The notes: generated by a model from the sequence alone, not told the origin. A stretch of 9,065 nt of DNA from Oceanospirillaceae bacterium (GCA_003521845.1 DPHB01000044.1:7901-16965), one strand, 5' to 3'. Counted from the first letter of the stretch, positions 1 to 6,921 are shown. Program-made: numbers and translations.

Positions 1-18
1 GCAAAAGTGCCTGTACCC
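1..18. repeat. 3' arm of a hairpin repeat cut by the window edge
   Basis: The first 18 bases, GCAAAAGTGCCTGTACCC, match 16 of 18 positions of 1970-1987, the 3' half of the complete hairpin described at 1940-1995. The matching 5' arm would lie to the left of the window. It sits 8 bp beyond the stop codon of the minus-strand yciA gene, so it probably serves as that gene's terminator, as the complete copy does for its own neighbours. Only the arm is visible here, so the hairpin itself is inferred. Confidence 0.55.
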
Positions 19-26
19 TAGATGGC

Positions 27-407
27 TTAGGCAAGGGATCGCGGACGACCGTCACTATCAATAGCCACAAAGGTAAACACCCCCTCCGTCACCTTTGCCA
101 CATCGTCACTATGACGGCGCACAGCCCAAACATCGACATGAATAGCCATAGATGTATTGCCATGCTTTACCTGGTGACAAAAAAAGCTGACATCATCACC
201 AACAAACACGGGCTTATGAAAGGTCATGGCATCCACGGCAACAGTAACCACACGGCCTTTCGCGGCACGCGCGGCTAATACACCACTTGCCGTATCCATA
301 TTGGACATAATCCAGCCACCAAAAATATCACCATCTGGGTTAGCATCGGCGGGCATGGCAACGGTGCGAATTTCAGGCACTCGATTAGGCATCTGGGTTG
401 TCATCAT
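27..407 (-). CDS. yciA: YciA-type acyl-CoA thioesterase (hotdog fold)
   Basis: Small cytoplasmic hotdog-fold thioesterase that hydrolyses acyl-CoA to free acid and CoA; YciA relatives accept many chain lengths. The 126 residues are close to the 132 of E. coli YciA. The family signature is clear: AMPADANPDGDIFGGWIMSNMD at residues 18-38 includes the GDIFGGW block and the conserved Asp38 after the NM pair. It is followed by GRVVTVAVDAMTFHKPVFVGD at about 51-71 and ends with the family-like FVAIDSDGRPRSL tail. Two adjacent ATGs (405-407 and 402-404) lie 5 and 8 nt behind an AGGAG ribosome site; either could be used. It is transcribed alone, divergent from the EamA transporter, and ends next to a hairpin repeat at 1-18. 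I saw no convincing promoter in the 187-bp divergent gap. Confidence 0.9.
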   Translation of the reverse strand: MMTTQMPNRVPEIRTVAMPADANPDGDIFGGWIMSNMDTASGVLAARAAKGRVVTVAVDAMTFHKPVFVGDDVSFFCHQVKHGNTSMAIHVDVWAVRRHSDDVAKVTEGVFTFVAIDSDGRPRSLA

Positions 408-594
408 AAGGTCTCCTAAACCACAGTCAGTGTTTTGTTAAATAGATTAAATCAATAAAATAAAGTCTCAGTGTTGCGTCATCCTAGCATAGCCATACTA
501 AGGCTTGGCAAATAGTCGACATTCGCATAAGCTGTGCACCTGTTCGTTGCTTGTCATTTGAGCAGGCAGCAACAAAATAACAACGAGTGTGATT

Positions 595-1470
595 ATGATT
601 GGATTGTTTTGGGGACTACTCGGTGCCTTATTTATCGGCGTATCCGACGGCCTCGCCAGAAAGACGACACAAAGCACCTCTATTTTAGTCTTAATTCTCA
701 TTGTTATGGGACTATCTAGTGCCGTACTGAGTGTTAGCTTTGCACTCACCGATAGCTGGCCCGAGTGGCACGCCTATGCTTGGTTTGCTTCCGCTATTTC
801 CGGTTTATTGAATCTGGTCGCCTTGGCCTTTTTATATAATGCCCTGCACCGTGGCCCTGTTGCCGTAGCATCTCCTGTGGCTTCTAGTTTCACAGTTATG
901 CTGGTGGTCATTAACGCTGTGATGGGCCACCCCTTTAGCTGGGGACAAATTGTAGCGGTGGCAATCGTCTTCCTTGGCGTAGTGATGCTGACACAACCAG
1001 ATAAAGCTGGTGATCAAAACAACACTTATACCGGACAATGGTTACGTACCACGGCATTTTTTGGTTTAGCGGCAGCCGCGGCAATCAGCGTACGTTTCTA
1101 TCTTGCTCAGGAAGCTGGGGATATTCTCGGTTCAATGCCTGCGCTCTATTTAAATCGTGTCTTTGCTTTCCTCTTCACCTTGCTCACTCTGCTCTATATG
1201 ATCGGTACCAAAGGCGCACCTAAACTACCGCAAGGTGGCGGCATGTGGGTTTTGGTATTACTGCAGGCAGTGTTAGAAAGCCTTGCGCTTTGGGCCTTTC
1301 TTACCGGGTCAGCAGAAGGCGGGCGCATTGCCGCAACGATTGGCTTTGCCGCGTTTGCCGCCATAACAACCATTACCGCGTGGCTTTTGTTTGGGGAAAA
1401 AGTACCAACAAAACGCTGGTTATGGATTGGCGTTATCGCGGCTGGTATTGCTATAGCTAGTGCTCTTTAG
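595..1470 (+). CDS. EamA/DMT-family transporter
   Basis: Inner-membrane permease of the drug/metabolite transporter superfamily with about ten hydrophobic helices in two five-helix EamA repeats. The first repeat ends with the glycine-rich helix around HPFSWGQIVAVAIVFLGVVM. The second ends with LLFGEKVPTKRWLWIGVIAA, the usual Gly-Glu turn before the last helix. An acidic, polar linker (PDKAGDQNNT) separates the halves. The substrate cannot be read from sequence; relatives export or import small metabolites such as amino acids. I prefer the ATG at 595 (291 aa) to the in-frame GTG at 589, because the only purine-rich stretch (GAG at 585-587) sits 7 nt from the ATG but 1 nt from the GTG. No strong Shine-Dalgarno sequence is present. 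The gene stands alone and is followed by a hairpin terminator. Confidence 0.88.
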   Translation: MIGLFWGLLGALFIGVSDGLARKTTQSTSILVLILIVMGLSSAVLSVSFALTDSWPEWHAYAWFASAISGLLNLVALAFLYNALHRGPVAVASPVASSFTVMLVVINAVMGHPFSWGQIVAVAIVFLGVVMLTQPDKAGDQNNTYTGQWLRTTAFFGLAAAAAISVRFYLAQEAGDILGSMPALYLNRVFAFLFTLLTLLYMIGTKGAPKLPQGGGMWVLVLLQAVLESLALWAFLTGSAEGGRIAATIGFAAFAAITTITAWLLFGEKVPTKRWLWIGVIAAGIAIASAL

Positions 1471-1512
1471 GGTCATCAAGTATTTACGCAGCTGCGTCTA
1501 GCTGGCCCTTTT
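1469..1512 (+). terminator. Rho-independent terminator after the EamA gene
   Basis: AGGGTCA (1469-1475, overlapping the stop codon) can pair with TGGCCCT (1503-1509, one G-U). Between them lies a perfect 12-bp palindrome, ACGCAGCTGCGT, at 1486-1497. A short T run (TTTT, 1509-1512) follows. The interior loop is asymmetric and the T run is short, so efficiency is uncertain. Confidence 0.5.
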
Positions 1513-1527
1513 GAAAACCTGACCGAA

Positions 1528-1552
1528 TATAATAATTTAGATGATTATTATC
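1528..1552 (+). promoter_or_regulatory. TATAAT box and overlapping Fur-box-like sequence upstream of the wHTH gene
   Basis: A perfect TATAAT lies at 1528-1533, but no recognisable -35 sits 16-18 bp upstream. Immediately downstream, read on the minus strand from 1552 to 1534, is GATAATAATCATCTAAATT. It matches the classical 19-bp E. coli Fur box at 13 of 19 positions, with the left half GATAAT intact. The whole 1521-1620 stretch is very AT-rich, so chance similarity is a real possibility. Confidence 0.3.
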
Positions 1553-1627
1553 AAAAAAAAGGTAATATCTCGTACCTATACTAAAATTACTCCATTAAGA
1601 GAGTAAAATAATTAAAGGAAAGCACCT

Positions 1628-1918
1628 ATGAAAGAAACAGCACCACTAAAGCTTGGGCGCCTGCTCCAGCTCGTTAGAAGTATGGAAGCCGACCTTGGCA
1701 TCGGCAGCCTAAGCAAAGCTGAAAAAGCCTTGTTTACCAGCATCACCGACCTATGCGCTCATGCAGATTCCACCATAAACTTAACTGAAATTTTAGCCCA
1801 CCCAGATATTCAAGTCATGCCACAGGCCACCGTTTATAAGTGCCTACGTGAGCTACAAAACAAGAGCCTTATCCGCCACCAAGGCACTCGTGGCTCTGGC
1901 TTATATAGCCTTTGCTAA
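1628..1918 (+). CDS. Small winged-helix DNA-binding protein, putative regulator
   Basis: A 96-residue soluble protein that I cannot assign to a named family. The N-terminal half (about 8-45) is helical, with LGRLLQLVRSMEADLG followed by LSKAEKALFTSITDLC. The second half resembles a winged helix-turn-helix: INLTEILAHPDIQVMPQATVYKCLRELQNKSLI (about 50-82) reads as helix-turn-recognition helix, then HQGTRGSGLYSLC as a beta-hairpin wing. There is no ligand or metal domain, so it may act as a small dimeric repressor or accessory factor. AAAGGAA at 1614-1620, 7 nt before the ATG, is a good ribosome site and fixes the start. It is a single-gene unit between two terminators. The AT-rich leader carries a TATAAT and a Fur-box-like stretch. 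It could instead be a remnant of a larger regulator, but the frame is clean and the hydrophobic pattern intact. Confidence 0.75.
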   Translation: MKETAPLKLGRLLQLVRSMEADLGIGSLSKAEKALFTSITDLCAHADSTINLTEILAHPDIQVMPQATVYKCLRELQNKSLIRHQGTRGSGLYSLC

Positions 1919-1939
1919 TAGCCAAAGTGCAATAAATTA

Positions 1940-1995
1940 CAATAAAAAGGGGACTGGCTTTTTTGCGTAGCAAAAGTGCCAGTCCCCTTTTATTG
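1940..1995. repeat. Long near-perfect hairpin: bidirectional terminator and dispersed palindrome
   Basis: The 5' arm (1940-1958) pairs with the 3' arm GCCAGTCCCCTTTTATTG (1978-1995) over 18 bp with one bulged A. After one T-T mismatch and a G-U pair the stem continues as TTTTGC (1961-1966) with GCAAAA (1970-1975), leaving a 3-nt GTA loop. In both directions a GC-rich stem is followed by a T-rich run, so it can terminate the wHTH gene (plus) and metY (minus), which converge here. Its 3' half recurs at 1-18 with 16 of 18 matches, which suggests a dispersed intergenic palindrome family and not a one-off terminator. Confidence 0.85.
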
Positions 1996-2010
1996 TGGCA
2001 CACCAACAAA

Positions 2011-3282
2011 CTAGGCTTGCTCTAAGGCCTGTGCAATGTCAGCAATGATATCATCGGCATGTTCAATGCCAACAGAAATACGAATCAAATCTTCGGACAC
2101 ACCGGCAGTAGCTAGCTCTTCAGGTGACAATTGACGGTGGGTCGTGGTGGCTGGGTGACAAGCCAAAGACTTGGCATCGCCAATATTAACTAGACGTAAA
2201 ATCATCTGCAGTGCATCGATAAAACGTCCACCTGCTTCACGTCCACCGTTAATACCAAAGCTCAAAATACCGGACGCTTTACCACCACATATCTTGTCCG
2301 CCGTGGGGCGGTATGGGCTGTCGGGCAAGGCCGCATAGTTGACCCAACTTACCTTGTCATGGCCTTGTAGATAGGCCGCTACCTTTTCAGCATTTTCACA
2401 GTGTCGCTCCATACGTAAACACAAGGTTTCTAAGCCTTGTAGCAACTGGAAAGCACTTTGCGCTGATAAAGCAGCACCTGTGTTACGCAAAGGAATGACT
2501 CGACAGCGGCCAATAAATGCAGCCGCGCCCAAAGCTTCAGTGTACACAACGCCGTGGTAGGATGGATCAGGTTCATTAAGAATGGGAAAACGTTGTTTAT
2601 TTTTAACCCAATCAAACTTACCGGAATCAACAATCATGCCGCCAATGGTGGTACCGTGGCCGCCAATATATTTGGTCAAGGAATGCACAACAATATGCGC
2701 ACCCTGCTCAAATGGACGACACAACACTGGCGTAGCCACAGTGTTGTCAACAATTAAAGGGACTCCGTGACGTTCAGCTATCTCAGCAATACGTGCAATA
2801 TCAACGACGTTGCCCGCTGGGTTACCTATGGACTCACAGAAAATAGCTTTAGTATTAGCATCAATATGCGCTTCCATCGTGGCATAGTCATCATGAGAGG
2901 CAAAGCGTGCTTCTATACCCTGCCTTGGAAAAGTGTGGGCAAACAAGTTATAAGTGCCACCATAGACCTGACTAGTGCTGACAATGTTGTCACCGGCGTT
3001 GACTAGGCATTGAATTGCATAGGTAATAGCCGCCATACCCGATGCTACGGCCAAACCGGCGATGCCGCCTTCTAACGCTGCCACGCGTTGCTCCAATACC
3101 GCATTGGTCGGGTTCATAATGCGTGAATAGATGTTGCCTTCTACTTTTAGGTCGAACAAATCAGCACCATGCTGAGTGTCATCAAAGGTATAGGACGTGG
3201 TCTGATAGATAGGTACGGCCGCAGCCTTGGTGGTGGCCTCTGATTCATAGCCATGATGAAGAGCGATAGATTCCATTTTCAT
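2011..3282 (-). CDS. metY: O-acetylhomoserine sulfhydrylase (O-acetylhomoserine aminocarboxypropyltransferase)
   Basis: PLP enzyme of the Cys/Met metabolism family that makes homocysteine from O-acetylhomoserine and sulfide (direct sulfhydrylation), feeding methionine synthesis in the cytoplasm. The whole 423-residue length suits MetY, which is longer than MetB/MetC. Visible landmarks: TTSYTFDDTQHGADLF near residue 28, the YSRIMNPTN block at 52-60, the VASGMAAI cofactor-binding loop near 79-86, VDN with Asp179 facing the pyridine nitrogen, and HSLTKYIGGHG with the Schiff-base Lys204. The GNIYSR and long EPDPSYHG insert favour MetY over cystathionine enzymes. I chose the ATG at 3282: AGGAA lies about 8 nt upstream. 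The in-frame ATG at 3342 would add 20 basic residues with no family counterpart. It is monocistronic, divergent from dgkA and convergent with the wHTH gene. I see no MetJ box or SAM riboswitch upstream. Confidence 0.93.
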   Translation of the reverse strand: MKMESIALHHGYESEATTKAAAVPIYQTTSYTFDDTQHGADLFDLKVEGNIYSRIMNPTNAVLEQRVAALEGGIAGLAVASGMAAITYAIQCLVNAGDNIVSTSQVYGGTYNLFAHTFPRQGIEARFASHDDYATMEAHIDANTKAIFCESIGNPAGNVVDIARIAEIAERHGVPLIVDNTVATPVLCRPFEQGAHIVVHSLTKYIGGHGTTIGGMIVDSGKFDWVKNKQRFPILNEPDPSYHGVVYTEALGAAAFIGRCRVIPLRNTGAALSAQSAFQLLQGLETLCLRMERHCENAEKVAAYLQGHDKVSWVNYAALPDSPYRPTADKICGGKASGILSFGINGGREAGGRFIDALQMILRLVNIGDAKSLACHPATTTHRQLSPEELATAGVSEDLIRISVGIEHADDIIADIAQALEQA

Positions 3283-3357
3283 ATGTTGCTTTCCTGCAAT
3301 GATTTTGCGAACCCTTACTTTAACAAAGTTATTGATATACAAAACACCCCTAAACGC

Positions 3358-3386
3358 ACTTTATGTATGCAACTATAGCCTAACAA
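3358..3386 (-). promoter_or_regulatory. Candidate metY promoter
   Basis: On the minus strand TTGTTA (3386-3381) and TAAAGT (3363-3358) are separated by exactly 17 bp, each matching 4 of 6 consensus bases. It would start transcription about 70 nt upstream of the metY ATG. The match is moderate and the region is AT-rich. Confidence 0.4.
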
Positions 3387-3416
3387 ACGTATCAGATAAT
3401 AAGCCACTAAAGCCCA

Positions 3417-3445
3417 TTGCTCTAATAAGTAGCAGAGCCTACAAT
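3417..3445 (+). promoter_or_regulatory. Candidate dgkA promoter
   Basis: TTGCTC (3417-3422) and TACAAT (3440-3445, 5 of 6) are spaced by 17 bp and would give a leader of about 28 nt before the dgkA ATG. The -35 matches only 3 of 6 positions. It lies back to back with the metY promoter, so the two share the 197-bp divergent gap. Confidence 0.45.
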
Positions 3446-3460
3446 AGCCTTTTTACGACA

Positions 3461-3474
3461 CCCGAAAACAGACC
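3461..3474 (+). other. Shared leader motif CCCGAAAnnAGACC, copy 1
   Basis: CCCGAAAACAGACC lies 5 nt before the dgkA ATG. A 12-of-14 match, CCCGAAAGTAGACC, lies at 7091-7104, 4 nt before the DUF3087-like ATG. Both sit where a Shine-Dalgarno sequence would be expected, neither gene has one, and both ATGs are followed by CAA. Function unknown; a coincidence is possible. Confidence 0.4.
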
Positions 3475-3479
3475 TAACT

Positions 3480-3857
3480 ATGCAAGACCAATGGAAAAAA
3501 CACGGGGCCAGCCGCCTTGTATCAGCCTACAAAAACTCCGCCAAAGGCCTAAAAAGCATCTGGGCCACAGAAGCCGCCTTCCGTCAGGAAGCCATACTTG
3601 CCGTACCGATGATTTTTGCCTCCTTCTTTGTTGGTCGTAGTGCCGTAGAAGTGGGTTTATTAATTACCGTTTGCGTCCTCGTACTACTCGCGGAAATCAT
3701 CAACTCCTCTATCGAGGCGGTGGTTGATCGTGTGGGTTTGGAATACCATGAATTGTCTGGCAAAGCCAAAGACCTAGGGTCTCTTGCCGTGCTGACAAGT
3801 TTAGGTTTAGCTATCTTAGTTTGGGCACTAGTGCTTATTGATCGCTTCATTATGTAA
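3480..3857 (+). CDS. dgkA: Diacylglycerol kinase
   Basis: Small integral inner-membrane kinase that phosphorylates diacylglycerol to phosphatidic acid with ATP, recycling DAG released when phospholipid head groups are used for periplasmic glucans or envelope modification. The 125 residues and domain order match E. coli DgkA: an N-terminal amphipathic stretch with EAAFRQE (31-37), three membrane helices (about 38-53, 56-73 and 100-122), and the catalytic segment AEIINSSIEAVVDR (71-84). Glu72 and Glu79 correspond to the metal-binding and catalytic Glu69 and Glu76 of E. coli. YHELSGKAKDLGS (89-101) is also intact. The ATG at 3480 has no clear ribosome site and instead follows the CCCGAAAnnAGACC motif. 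A phosphodiesterase gene follows 67 bp downstream on the same strand with no terminator visible between them. Confidence 0.95.
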   Translation: MQDQWKKHGASRLVSAYKNSAKGLKSIWATEAAFRQEAILAVPMIFASFFVGRSAVEVGLLITVCVLVLLAEIINSSIEAVVDRVGLEYHELSGKAKDLGSLAVLTSLGLAILVWALVLIDRFIM

Positions 3858-3924
3858 ACCAGACAAAACCCACGTCATGGTTGGTGCCAAATACGTATAT
3901 CAATAAACAACATAGGTAAAGAGC

Positions 3925-5181
3925 ATGTCAAAACTCATCATGATCATGGTCGATGGCATTAGCGCCCTTCACTTCGCTCAACAGCGTCGCATGCTGCCTA
4001 ATCTAGATCTATTGGCCCAACAAGGTTTGCAAGTGAGCCAAGGTATCAGCCCAGAGATGGCCGGTGTCTCCATGCCTGGACGCACTTCAATAATTTGCGG
4101 TACACCACCAGCCGAACACGGCATCTATGCCAATCAAATATTTGACAAATCACAATCTTTATTTCGCTGGGCCCATGGCTATGACATACGTGGCAAAACC
4201 TTACCTCAGCTAGCCAAAGAACAAGGCTTGCGTGTTGCTAGTATTGGCTACGGCATGTCACGGCCAGAGGATTGCCATGTGTATATGGGCCCTTGGTGGG
4301 CTGACGACATGTTGATGCGTGCACGAGATGAAGTGCCCACACCTTCGGACGAATCTTGGCGTAAAGCCGCTACCATGCATGACCCACACGGCCAGCTACA
4401 AGCCTTATTTGATAGTGGGGCCGTCACCAAACCCGTGCACCCAAACAGCGTAACCGACACCGCCGAGCGCATGCAATTAGGCCTATTAGCCGACCACCAA
4501 TTACTGGATATTGGCGCTGCCCTAGCAGCGTCGGACCAAGCCCCTGATTTGCTGTTATTAGAGCTAGGCATGCCTGATTATTACATGCACAAATACGGCC
4601 AATTTTCTGACCTAGCAAGCTTTTCCCTGCGCCATGCCGATGCCATGGTCGGCATCTTACGCGAGCGTTTACGTCAGGCTGATTGTTTAGACGATTACCA
4701 CTTTATGATTCTCAGCGATCATGGCCATACGGCACTTAATCAGGGTGTGTACATCAATAATATCTTGCCAGCAGACACACAATGGAGCGGCGAAGGTTCG
4801 GTTTTATTTGTCGTACGCCAAAGCCAAACCCACGAAGATGAAATTAGCGCGATCTTGGCTAGCCACGGTATAGAACGCTGGAACGATGAACACATTCCGA
4901 AAGATATGCAGGGCCAAATAATAACCTTTATGGCGCCCGCTGACAGCGATATGAGCTTTGAGCATGCTCCTAAAGGCTCTTCTGCCATAACAGGCCCATC
5001 TAAATACTTATCCAACCATGGCTTACGACCCGGTCGCTTGGAAGACTTTCGCTTTTGCATTTGCCATGGCGGCAGTATAAAACCGCAGACCATCAAACAC
5101 GCCAAGGCGATTCAAGTAGCACCTAGTATGGCCAAAATTCTAGGTATTACCACGCCGTGGCAAGCGCAGCCCTTTACGTAA
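3925..5181 (+). CDS. Alkaline phosphatase superfamily phosphodiesterase/nucleotide pyrophosphatase
   Basis: A 418-residue two-metal hydrolase of the type I phosphodiesterase/nucleotide pyrophosphatase group. The complete metal set can be read: Asp10 (MVDG), the nucleophile Thr54 in MPGRTSIICGTPPAEHGI, Asp218 and His222 (GMPDYYMHKYG), Asp265-His266 (LSDHGH) and His365 (LSNHG). It should hydrolyse a phosphate diester, monoester or phosphonate, but the substrate is not evident; nucleotide pyrophosphatase or phosphonoacetate-hydrolase-like activity are both possible. There is no signal peptide: the protein opens MSKLIMIMVDG, where the hydrophobic run is the first beta-strand, so it is probably cytoplasmic. 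The start is supported by AGG at 3912-3914 and the conserved N-terminal strand. It lies 67 bp after dgkA and 19 bp from the convergent end of the MFS gene, with no clear terminator. Confidence 0.85.
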   Translation: MSKLIMIMVDGISALHFAQQRRMLPNLDLLAQQGLQVSQGISPEMAGVSMPGRTSIICGTPPAEHGIYANQIFDKSQSLFRWAHGYDIRGKTLPQLAKEQGLRVASIGYGMSRPEDCHVYMGPWWADDMLMRARDEVPTPSDESWRKAATMHDPHGQLQALFDSGAVTKPVHPNSVTDTAERMQLGLLADHQLLDIGAALAASDQAPDLLLLELGMPDYYMHKYGQFSDLASFSLRHADAMVGILRERLRQADCLDDYHFMILSDHGHTALNQGVYINNILPADTQWSGEGSVLFVVRQSQTHEDEISAILASHGIERWNDEHIPKDMQGQIITFMAPADSDMSFEHAPKGSSAITGPSKYLSNHGLRPGRLEDFRFCICHGGSIKPQTIKHAKAIQVAPSMAKILGITTPWQAQPFT

Positions 5182-5200
5182 ACCTATCAAGCAACAAGCG

Positions 5201-6448
5201 CTAGGCTGGAACCAGTTTACGCTGCGCCCATGGCCGTTCATCAACAGGTATATGCACCACAGCGGACAAGGCACCAACACCCACGCCCACCCACCACACA
5301 AGGGTGTAGTTGCCGTAGATATCGTACATGGCACCACCCAGCCATACGCCCATGAAACCACCTAACTGATGGGAGAAAAACACCAAACCATACAAGGTAC
5401 CCATGTAGCGCAAACCATATATTTGCGCCACTAAGCCTGAGGTTAAGGGCACCGTAGCCAGCCAAAGGCCACCCATTAATATGGAAAACAACACCACCGA
5501 GGTGGGGGTAATGGGTGACAGAATAAATACCGAAGCCACCAAGGTCCTTAATGAATAAACGATAGCCAATAGATACTTGCGTGAGTATCGACTACCTAAC
5601 CAACCGGCCAAAATGGTACCGCCTATATTGGCCACGCCCACCAGAGCAATAGCTAAGGCCCCTAAACCCGAGGTAGTACTCACCCCGAGCGAACGCACAA
5701 TACTGTCTGGTGCAATAGCACTGCACATTTCGGTAATAAAAGCCGGAAAGTGTGCGGTAATAAAGGCCAACTGATAACCGCAAGAAAAGAAGCCAATGAA
5801 GATAAGAATAAATGACTTGTCTCTGATCGCCCTATTCACAACTACAGCTAAGCTTTCCTCAACTTGCTGCTTGGGCGTATTTTCGGGTGCTTTAAGAAAC
5901 GGCAAAGCGAACAAGGTCACTAAGACCACACCAGAGAGGATAACGAAGGTGCCCTGCCATGGCCAATGGTTGAGCAGCATTTGCGTAAACGGAGGACCCA
6001 CAACCTGACCGGCAGAACCGGCAGCGGTGGCAATACCCAAGGCCAAGGATCGGTGTTTTTCTGATGTAGCTCGGCCCACGACAGCCAAAATAACACCAAA
6101 GCCCGTACCCGCAATACCAAAACCTACCAGCACTTCCAATAGATAATGCTGGCCTGGTGTCACGGCAAAGGACGATACCAACATGCCAACGGCATAGCAT
6201 AAGGCTCCTAAGACGATGGCTTTTCGATCACCAAACTTTTCTGCAATGGCGCCAAAAATCGGCTGACCTATGCCCCAAGCTAAGTTTTGAATGGCAATGG
6301 CCATGGAAAAATCAGCCCGCAGCCAACCAAATTCTTCTGCTATAGGGATTTGGAACAAGCCAAAGGCAGAGCGCACAGCAAAGCCAATCAATAAGATAAA
6401 ACTACCCGCAATCAGAACCGGCGTAAAAAGAGAAGTTGACTTAGTCAT
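5201..6448 (-). CDS. Major facilitator superfamily transporter, monocarboxylate/OFA-like
   Basis: A 415-residue inner-membrane permease with twelve predicted helices (about 12-30, 48-68, 77-95, 103-124, 135-156, 167-186, then 213-233, 258-282, 292-311, 317-336, 348-370 and 381-401) and a hydrophilic central loop at 187-212. MFS motif A is present between helices 2 and 3 as GAIAEKFGDRKAI (66-78). The N-terminal RSAFGLFQIPIAEEFGWLRADFS pattern recalls bacterial members of the oxalate/formate and monocarboxylate group; the actual substrate is unknown. The ATG at 6448 begins just before helix 1, but only weak ribosome-site sequence precedes it. It lies 59 bp downstream of fur on the same strand with no terminator between, so it is probably read from the fur promoter at least partly. 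Siderophore or iron-chelate transport is an attractive guess from position alone, with no sequence support. Confidence 0.87.
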   Translation of the reverse strand: MTKSTSLFTPVLIAGSFILLIGFAVRSAFGLFQIPIAEEFGWLRADFSMAIAIQNLAWGIGQPIFGAIAEKFGDRKAIVLGALCYAVGMLVSSFAVTPGQHYLLEVLVGFGIAGTGFGVILAVVGRATSEKHRSLALGIATAAGSAGQVVGPPFTQMLLNHWPWQGTFVILSGVVLVTLFALPFLKAPENTPKQQVEESLAVVVNRAIRDKSFILIFIGFFSCGYQLAFITAHFPAFITEMCSAIAPDSIVRSLGVSTTSGLGALAIALVGVANIGGTILAGWLGSRYSRKYLLAIVYSLRTLVASVFILSPITPTSVVLFSILMGGLWLATVPLTSGLVAQIYGLRYMGTLYGLVFFSHQLGGFMGVWLGGAMYDIYGNYTLVWWVGVGVGALSAVVHIPVDERPWAQRKLVPA

Positions 6449-6507
6449 AGGCTGGCCATATTAGTACGTAAGGAACAACAAAACAGTGACGCACCAGCTC
6501 CGTCAAA

Positions 6508-6921
6508 CTAAGAGTCGCTACTGATACCGTAAATTTGAATGGTACGGCCCGTAATATCAAAGCCATGTTCGCGAGCGATCTCTTCAATACGCTGATTGAG
6601 CACCGGGTCATTAAATTCCCGCACTTTACCCGTTTTTATGCATACCAAATGATCGTGATTGTCCTCAGAGGCCAGTTCAAACACTGAGTGCTCACCCTCA
6701 AAGCGATGGCGTATCACTAAGCCAGCGGCTTCAAACTGCGTCAGCACTCTATATACGGTTGCCAAACCAATATCTTCACCCTGATTGATCAACAACTTAT
6801 AAATGTCTTCTGCACTCCAGTGATCCCCTTCATTAGCGGTTTCCAATACCTGGTATATTTTCACTCGCGGGAGGGTCACTTTTAGGCCTGCTTTGCGCAG
6901 CTCCTGGCTTTCAGATGTCAT
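6508..6921 (-). CDS. fur: Ferric uptake regulator Fur, atypical metal sites
   Basis: Iron-responsive repressor. The N-terminal winged helix is canonical: ELRKAGLKVTLPRVKI (7-22), AEDIYKLL, then the recognition helix in GLATVYRVLTQFEAAGLV (52-69). The 137-residue length fits. Like P. aeruginosa Fur it has one Cys (Cys94) where E. coli has CxxC, so no Cys4 zinc site. The hinge site is intact: His34, Glu82, His91 and Glu102 align with E. coli H33, E81, H90 and E101. At the second, dimerisation-domain site, E. coli H87, E108 and H125 align with Asn88, Asn109 and Arg126; only Asp90 remains. I chose the ATG at 6921 because GAGA lies 7 nt upstream and the protein then begins like other Furs; the in-frame ATG at 6942 lacks a ribosome site. 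An MFS gene follows 59 bp downstream. Confidence 0.93.
   Translation of the reverse strand: MTSESQELRKAGLKVTLPRVKIYQVLETANEGDHWSAEDIYKLLINQGEDIGLATVYRVLTQFEAAGLVIRHRFEGEHSVFELASEDNHDHLVCIKTGKVREFNDPVLNQRIEEIAREHGFDITGRTIQIYGISSDS

Noticed and set aside
3283..3342. 20-residue N-terminal extension of MetY from the ATG at 3342
   Set aside because: It is basic, has no family counterpart and no ribosome site, while AGGAA lies correctly before the ATG at 3282.
3283..3479. SAM riboswitch or MetJ box upstream of metY
   Set aside because: No AGACGTCT-like repeats and no recognisable riboswitch core were found in the 197-bp divergent gap.
3299..3640. 113-codon plus-strand frame overlapping the metY/dgkA gap and dgkA
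   Set aside because: It overlaps dgkA in another frame, has low-complexity composition and no family resemblance.
5592..6200. Minus-strand frames inside the MFS gene that look membrane-like and Cys/Trp/Arg-rich
   Set aside because: They are out-of-frame shadows of the MFS coding sequence with no start signals.
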